Below the pieces are notes generated by a model. The model had not been told where the DNA came from. It did no database searches and worked only from the letters and a program-made list of their open reading frames with translations. This document shows positions 57,895 to 64,000 of a DNA stretch of 64,000 nt, one piece after another. Source of the stretch: Unio delphinus (taxonomy: Eukaryota; Mollusca; Bivalvia; Unionida; Unionidae). Position 1 is the stretch's first letter, and each line of letters starts with the position of its first letter. The position numbers were made by a program, and so were the translations under genes. The DNA lies in assembly GCA_029339505.1 (NCBI GenBank), contig JAQISU010000094.1, forward strand, positions 7,116,501 to 7,180,500, written 5' to 3'.

Positions 57895-60800
57895 CCTTTC
57901 TAAATTTTCTGTTATTGTTGTCGATGAAGTCAATTCTGCACTGCGCTTTGCTGATGGGTTTTCATTAACTATGTGGTTGATGAGTCCAATGTGAGATGGG
58001 AATGTTTTAGAGCAGTGTGTGTACTGGAGGTATGGGTTGGTTTATGACATTGATACCTTCCGGTATACCCTGGTGTCTGTGACTTGCATTCTGCATGCAT
58101 CCTCAAACTTCAAAGGTTTTGCACAAACAGCTGCATGTAAGCCAGATCTATCCTTGGTGCAGGACTCAAGGTCTGTCACAGATAATGAGATATCAAGCAG
58201 CATCTCAGGCTGTCATTGGTGGAGTTTTTGAATCTTATCTGTGAGTGACGAATTTTTCTATGTTCACTAGATAGTTCCATACAAAATCTTATGTGGCTTT
58301 CAAGACTCCTCCATACAGATGACATAACACGTCTACCAGCATTGGGCTTTCATTGCTTTGATACTGGTTAAGCCTGATCTATCCATCACTTTATAGGTCT
58401 GTCTTGCCATATGATGCCCATAATCCAGCTCAGGGCTCTCATGTGGAAGCGCTCAAACTGCTTCATGTGCTTGTTTGCTTTCCAGGTCTCACATCCATGT
58501 AGTAAGCTTGTCAGCACAACTGTTTCATACACCATTATATTGGTGGACATTTTGATATTCCTGTGGCTCAACACATGAGAGCGGAGACGTCCAAGGGATT
58601 GACTAGCACTGCTGGTGCATGCCATTATCTCTTTGTCTAACGATTCATTGGAAGATATGATGCTTCCAAGGTATTTGAAATGATCAACAGTTTTCAGCTG
58701 GGTTTCTTTGATAGACACAATTGAGGGGGTGGGCGAGCAATGGTGCCTAGGATAGGTTGGTGAAGTACCTCTGTCTTGCTCAGACTTTAAGTGGGTCCAG
58801 TGAGTATTGAGGCTTCCACAAAGTGAGTAGTGATGATCTGTAGATTTGCCTTTGTGTGCCATGAGAGCACAGTCATCCATTAAAAGTGCTTCAAGACTAA
58901 GTTTCTTCATTGTTTTGGACCAGGTATTCAGTCAGTGAAGGTCAAAGAGAGAGCCATTCCAGTCTGTACTTTATATACACCCATTTCTGGAGATCATGTG
59001 CAACATGGTTCAGAAGAAATGTGAAGAAGAGGTTGAATAATACTGGGATGAGAATGCAACCCTACTTCACATCATTAGAAATGTTGAGTGGCTCAGAGAC
59101 ATCCCCGTTGTAGAGAATATCATGTCATCATGGAAAAGTCGGATCATCTTAATGAACTTACTAGGGCAACTGAGTTGTGCTTAGATGACCCATCGTGCAT
59201 CTCGGTTAATCGTATCAAAGGCCTTTGTTAAGTTAATGAAGACACTGTAGAAGTTTATGTTATGTTCAAAGCATTTTACCTGTAGTGTCTCACTGAAGAT
59301 CATGTTGATCATGCTCCAATCTGGTCTTAATCGACATTGGGCCGCCAGCAGAAATGGTTCTGAGACATTATTAACTGGACGGTTGAGAAGGACGTGCACC
59401 ATAATCTTGCGTGCAATCGACAAGAGTGATATGCCTCAATAATTGTTGCAGTCAGCTTTGTTCCTTTTATTTTTGTATATGGTGACAATCATTGTGTCTT
59501 TGAACTCCTGTGGCATGGACTTCTCCTCTGAAATACTGATCAGGATACTGTGCAGTGCCTAAAGCGCCTTAGGGCTATCTGCTTTGAAGTGTTCAATAGG
59601 AATTCTATCCATGTCTGGTACCTTGGCAGAGAAGATGGTGATGGCTCACTAAACTTCTTGCATGGTAGGGGGCAAGTCTAGGTCCGAGTTGGCTTCAGTG
59701 TGGTCCCATCAGAAGAGATTAGTGGGGCACCACAGGCTTTTGACAGTAAATAGACATCTTTCAGGGACCTGAAAAACTCATTTGAGTTGCTAGTGTCTGT
59801 GTTATGGTTGAATTTATCTGCTTTGCTTTGACCAGCTATTTTGTGTAATGCATAGTTCACTCGAGGCTTTGCTCTGGCGTTTTTTGAGGTGATCACATTT
59901 TGATACAGAGTCAACGAACGTCATTCTGCCATTCTATATAGGCCTCAAGTTTTTGTTGAAGGAGGATGCTTATCACTTTGTTATTTTCATCAAACCAGTA
60001 TTGGTGGACTTTTCTTTTGGGTCCTAGGATGACCTTCACAGCATCACTCAGCATGTCCTTGAGCTGGTTCCACTTTGAGGTTGGGTCATCACTCAGAAGT
60101 CTGTGCACAGTCAGCAGGTTTTCAACGTGAGCTTGATATTGCTCTCTCACCTGTGGAGGGTTCAGCTTTGCAGTGTTGAATTTGATTGGGTAAGCTTTGT
60201 CTTTTTGTGCTGTGGCGGGACAATGTTGAGATCAAGGATAGCCCTTACTAATCGGTGGTCCATCCAGCACTCTGCTTCCTTCAAGGCTCTTGTTATCCGC
60301 ACATCACATCATCCGCTGTTACAGACAATGATATAGTCGATCAAATACCATTGTTTGGATCTAGGATGCTACCAAGTCACTTTATACTTGTTCATCTGTT
60401 GGAAGAGTGTGTTCAAGATAGATTATTCTCTGCACACATCGACAGAAGAGGCAGTCCATTCGTGTTCATTTTTCCTATTCCATGCTGTCCCAATACTCCA
60501 TTCCAGCTTTTGTAGTTGTGGCCCACTCTGGCATTAATATCAACAAGTACGATGAATTTGTCGCAAGCTGCAGTAGCTTTTATGATCCCATCAAGACTTT
60601 TGTAGGAGGCCTCCTTATCTTCTTCACTGCTGATCATTGTTGGGGCATATAAACTGATGATGGTGATATACCATGATTTGGTGGTGGTGGGGGAGTGGAT
60701 TTCCATCAAGCACTTGTTCACATACATTGGAACCGCTGGGAGTTGATGCAAAAGTGCAGTACAATTCGCAAAATCATTTCCATGGATTTTGTGTTCATCT

Positions 60801-61010
60801 GTTTTCCCCTTGCAGAAGAAGGTGTAGTGACCCTGAGGTTCGCATACAGATCATACATTGGCTAGACGTGTCTCGCTAAGAGTGGCAATGTCAATCTTAT
60901 ATCTGCCTAGTTTTCTGGCTATATGGGCTGTTCTTCTCTGATGTCAGGGTCTATTTGCTTTGTCCATGAGTGTGCATACAATCCATGTACTGAGTATAAG
61001 TTTGGTTTAT
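57895..61010 (-). mobile_element. Nearly full-length decayed APE-RT LINE in VPS33A intron 1
   Basis: Reads minus. In order: a start with TLMDKAN-like text, then KLGRYKIDIATLSETRLANV (60915-60855), the APE endonuclease; ISLYAPTMISSEEDKEASYK and FIVLVDINARVGHN (60665-60520); a linker frame (60150-59678); a weak reverse transcriptase with VFINLTKAFDTINRD (about 59230); then TVDHFKYLGSIISSNESLDK and LLHGCETWKANKHMKQFERF (58700-58430); then WRSLESHIRF; and finally a C2H2-like finger, YTHCSKTFPSHIGLINH, near 58000, whose first cysteine is replaced by tyrosine. I know this layout from the abundant mollusc LINEs often misannotated as craniofacial development protein 2. Frames break many times. Confidence 0.85.
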
Positions 61011-61014
61011 TAAT

Positions 61015-61890
61015 GCTTACCATGTTGACTACATTAAGGGTTAACTGCTGACTGTACCTAGCCAGCCAATTATTTTATTGGAGAGGCAATTTTTAGGTTA
61101 CCTTTTCTAGTCCCGTCCCATACTAAGGTGAGCAGTGCTGACCTAAACAGGGCTGCTCAGTCTTTAAAAGTTTCTTTTGTAGAATGATGGTAAAAGTATA
61201 TTCATTTTAATCCTTTGGTTTTGTTCAATGGGTTACATTGTAAATAAATGATTAGAGTTTTAATAAATGTCATACTAGTGTGGGGTCTTAAAGTTTGCAA
61301 TCAGCAAATAAGTAAAAAAAAACATTGACCTTCAAGCTATTACATACATGTATGTATTTTTGTTCTTCTTTGCTATATATTTAAATGCATTTAATTGATG
61401 CCATGTAGATTCCAGGTTATGCAATTGGAGTTGCTCTGATAACATGAAAATACTGAAAAAATATTTTTGCAATGACATACTTGACATAATATTTTTTTAT
61501 GCATATGTTGCACAACTGAAAGTCAACTGGAAAACGGATGCTACTTTCATTTTACTCCTTCTGCTATTTCTGCCATGCAACACAAACTTATCAAGAGAAA
61601 TTAAGAAATGCATGTTTGTCCACCTCATATGTGTGGGAGGGCGGCTTTTAGATTATTGCTGACAACAGTCCACCAAAATGATAATGAAAGTACATGCCAA
61701 CCTCAGTCTGCTTAACCATGTGTTCCAATGAAAAGTAATAAAAGTTTTAAATTCAACACCTGTCTATTGTGAAAGCCACCAGAAAACAACTGTATGTACT
61801 CCACATTTTAACTCTTATTTGCTACCATAGATTTCATCTTGCAGTTTTTGACAATATTAATATCGTCCAATCGTGATGAAGATTAATGAT
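61015..61890. other. VPS33A intron 1, no gene
   Basis: AT-rich; an open frame at 61444-61662 is unsupported. Confidence 0.45.
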
Positions 61891-61894
61891 TTAA

Positions 61895-62400
61895 AGAGCT
61901 ACTGCCTAATTTCTAATCTCGTGTTCATATAAAAATCTTGGAAAAAGTTTTTCTAACCACTCTCATCAGAAACAGTTTTTTTTAGCAATGTTCAGTCTGC
62001 ATATTTTTGCCCTTGTCACAGTACTGAAACTACTCTTCTGAAAGTAGATTTTGACATTCTCTCTGCTTAAGATAGTGGAAAGATTATATTTCTCACCCTC
62101 CTTGATTTGTCAGCAGCATTTGACACAATACACCATGATATATTACCTCACCGTCTCCAGCATGTAGTGACTGGTCATTCACAATACAGCCTTATTGTGG
62201 TTCAGTCCAACTTAATCAACATGACAAAAATTGTATCTGCAAAAGGAATACACAATGAGGAAGTTTATAGGGTTACTTGTGTTGGAAAAAAGACTTGTCT
62301 TCAAAAATTATTTGTCAGCTCTGGATAGACAAGGATTATGCTCCACCATGACAGTGTTAAAGATCGTGTTACCATTGACCAGCTACCTTTGTCAGTCCAT
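61895..62400 (+). mobile_element. CR1-like LINE, reverse transcriptase fragment
   Basis: Plus frames: SCLISNLVFI, then CHSTETTLLKVDFDILSA and IIFLTLLDLSAAFDTIHHDI (about 62085-62145), the first catalytic aspartate region of CR1-type reverse transcriptase. A frameshifted piece with KIVSAKGIHNEE corresponds to NRTQIVSANGIYS of the 31.9-kb relic. Confidence 0.82.
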
Positions 62401-62444
62401 ACTTCCATCATACCTTTGATCTTTTTGTTTATTTGGAAAACTTT

Positions 62445-62930
62445 ATGGAAAACTTTATCTATTTAAATATTTGTTGTGAAATTCTTTATCTTTACAATTT
62501 TAAATATCAGTCATAGCCTATGAATATAGCTTTTGCATTGAGGCCATTTTTTTTCTGGGACCGGTGTGGCATTCATATAGATTCATAATTTACTTTAACA
62601 TTACAAATTTAATTTCAATTTTTTTAACAAGCTTAACCTGCCATGCCTTATGACAGTGTCCATTCTATTTTTTCAAATATAATTTGTAGTACTAATACAT
62701 CCTGCATTTTTGGGCAGTTTTATATAACAAGGGAGGCAACTCATAGTTAAAACCTTGGACCTGATAATAGTTATTTCCTTTAAATGTTTTTCTACAGATC
62801 CATAGATGGTAATACCTGAAAAAACTAAATTCTTTTAAAAGGAAATTATAACAAATGTTACTCCAATAAGGTTTCTGATGTCAGCATCAATTCCCTAATG
62901 TTATATAGAGAAAAAGAAAATAATTTTTAA
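62445..62930. other. VPS33A intron 1, no gene
   Basis: Nothing recognised. Confidence 0.45.
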
Positions 62931-62934
62931 AATG

Positions 62935-63205
62935 CATAATAATAATAATGAGGACTTTGTATAGTGCCTAATCATACAAAGCTCTAAGCACTTTACACCA
63001 TCAATAATGATATGACTACATTACAGAAAAACAAATGACAAAAACAATGAAATTGGAAAACATAAAAACATGCTGAAAAACATATAAGATACAAAACATG
63101 ATTAGGTCGCTAAGTTTGTCCTTGCAGTCGAAACAGGTGAGTCTTAAGAGCACTCTTAAAAGGAATCACTGTGTCTTTGTGTCTAATTTCAATGGGCAAT
63201 TCGTA
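62935..63205 (-). mobile_element. CR1-like LINE 3' end
   Basis: (AAT)n tail at 62937-62950, then GAGGACTTTGTATAGTGCCT and CAAAGCTCTAAGCACTTTAC, matching the 3' UTRs at 14.85 and 30.9 kb. The coding tail ends with CCTAATTTCAATGGGCAATTC-type sequence (minus: PIEIRH). Confidence 0.85.
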
Positions 63206-63477
63206 AATAAATATATTTAGAGCAGTATTTTTACCATAATAAAACAAACCATTAATAGCAATATCTCTGGAGTTATGTTCTTCAGATCTTATGTAAATTT
63301 ATATAATTTGAACTGTCAAAGCCATCAGTGTTTTTAATTCATTGATTTCTTAAATAAATTTCACAGAACTTAATTTTATACAGTTACCTATAATGACTTT
63401 TTTATGTTTGTGTTGGGGGTGGGTGGGTTCCTGTGATATGTGTGTGTGGATATAAATGATATACAGTTACCTATAAT

Positions 63478-63716
63478 AAAGGGGCCCCGAAAGATCTAAA
63501 GCACTCTCCATACAGATCACATTCATCTCACCTCTGTCTTCATGGGTTTGAGTCTCATATTTGGTCAACATGTTTGTGAGAAAGCTTGCCAGTATCTTCT
63601 CGTGGGTTATGGTTCTTTCTGGGCGTTTTCCTGAGTTCTTCCTCCACCATTAATATTGGCTGCCATTTATAACCTATCTTGTGCTGAAAAATGGCTTTAA
63701 ACCCAACACAACAACC
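63478..63716 (+). mobile_element. SINE family 2, plus orientation
   Basis: Starts GGGGCCCCGAAAGATCTAAA, B box GGGTTTGAGTCTC, body CTTCCTCCACCATTAATATT, and ends AAACCCAACACAACAA. It shows the family's full length, about 235 bp. Confidence 0.9.
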
Positions 63717-64000
63717 TATAATGTATGTACAGATGTAATGATATACAGTTATCTATAATGTGTAAAATCACATCTACAAAGACGTCATAAGAATAGTCTT
63801 ATAATGTCTGATACTTCCATATAGGTTTCTTATATTGTTTGGGAAAATGGTATTTTTGAATAGGTGTGATCATTCCATACCAGATGACATATATACTCAA
63901 TTAATTTATAGTCCAACTCAAATCTTTACATGTCAAAAAATTTCATCACATAATGCACTTGCAGATTTGTCTGGGTCTCTGCAGTTTATTGTGATGGTAT
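63717..64000. other. VPS33A intron 1, window end
   Basis: AT-rich. The last 50 bases carry the dispersed repeat Q phrase TGCACTTGCAGATTTGTCTG with GGTCTCTGCAGTTTAT. Confidence 0.4.

Noticed and set aside
57333..64000. VPS33A exon 2
   Set aside because: Searched for a segment like IVWDE-LTGPFGLIA after an acceptor. Nothing fits; the few TGGGA sites lie in LINE or unrelated sequence.

Overview
The window is a gene-poor, AT-rich, repeat-laden stretch of an animal nuclear genome. Its split genes, tRNA-derived SINEs, APE-type LINEs, hAT transposons, a Penelope-like element and many minisatellites rule out a prokaryote. A roughly 135-bp repeat carrying 'TGACCTTTGACCCCAAAAT'-type words (42.6-43.5 kb), together with SINEs and CR1-like LINE 3' ends of a kind I associate with bivalves, suggests a bivalve mollusc. 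That taxonomic call is inference.

Two conserved host genes can be supported, arranged head to head. On the minus strand are the first five coding exons of an SGSM1/SGSM2 orthologue (small G protein signalling modulator, RUN domain): 56541-56553, 56402-56445, 32759-32834, 14659-14824 and 5474-5608. All have good splice signals and matching phases, and together they give 144 codons plus two bases. The gene continues off the left edge. On the plus strand, 666 bp away from start codon to start codon, is the first coding exon of VPS33A (57219-57332), the Sec1/Munc18-like subunit of the CORVET and HOPS tethering complexes. The rest of VPS33A lies beyond the right edge. Both products act in Rab-dependent membrane traffic, and the shared interval 56554-57218 is the likely bidirectional promoter.

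The rest is intron, filled with transposons and satellites. From left to right: minisatellites of 47, 38 and 51 bp (2.5-7.1 kb); an old hAT relic (8.0-11.05 kb) beside two SINEs; a TA-flanked MITE (14.15 kb); a CR1-like LINE tail (14.8-15.4 kb); a composite hAT element with perfect 8-bp target duplications (16,250-20,221) that contains an RTE-like LINE and a second, internally deleted hAT; a 62-65 bp satellite (21.35-27.1 kb) invaded by one hAT MITE and by a larger element that itself holds a SINE containing a 2.25-kb hAT; CR1-like LINE relics (30.8-32.4, 44.1-44.9, 61.9-62.4 and 62.9-63.2 kb); a possible DNA transposon with GCTCG-rich ends (35.8-39.2 kb); another hAT MITE in a SINE (39.8-40.5 kb); a 27-bp satellite split by a unique 1.2-kb island (46.2-48.8 kb); a LINE endonuclease fragment (49 kb); a Penelope-like element hit by two SINEs, one of which holds a 157-bp hAT MITE (50.9-52.7 kb); more SINEs (53.3-54.9 kb); and, inside VPS33A intron 1, a long decayed APE-RT LINE (57.9-61.0 kb).

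Every transposon coding region seen is broken by stops or frameshifts. The best-supported novelty is the nested architecture with readable target-site duplications: three copies of one hAT MITE family, two elements sharing 'CATACCTG'-type ends with 6-bp duplications, and two unrelated hAT elements inserted at overlapping positions of the same SINE family.
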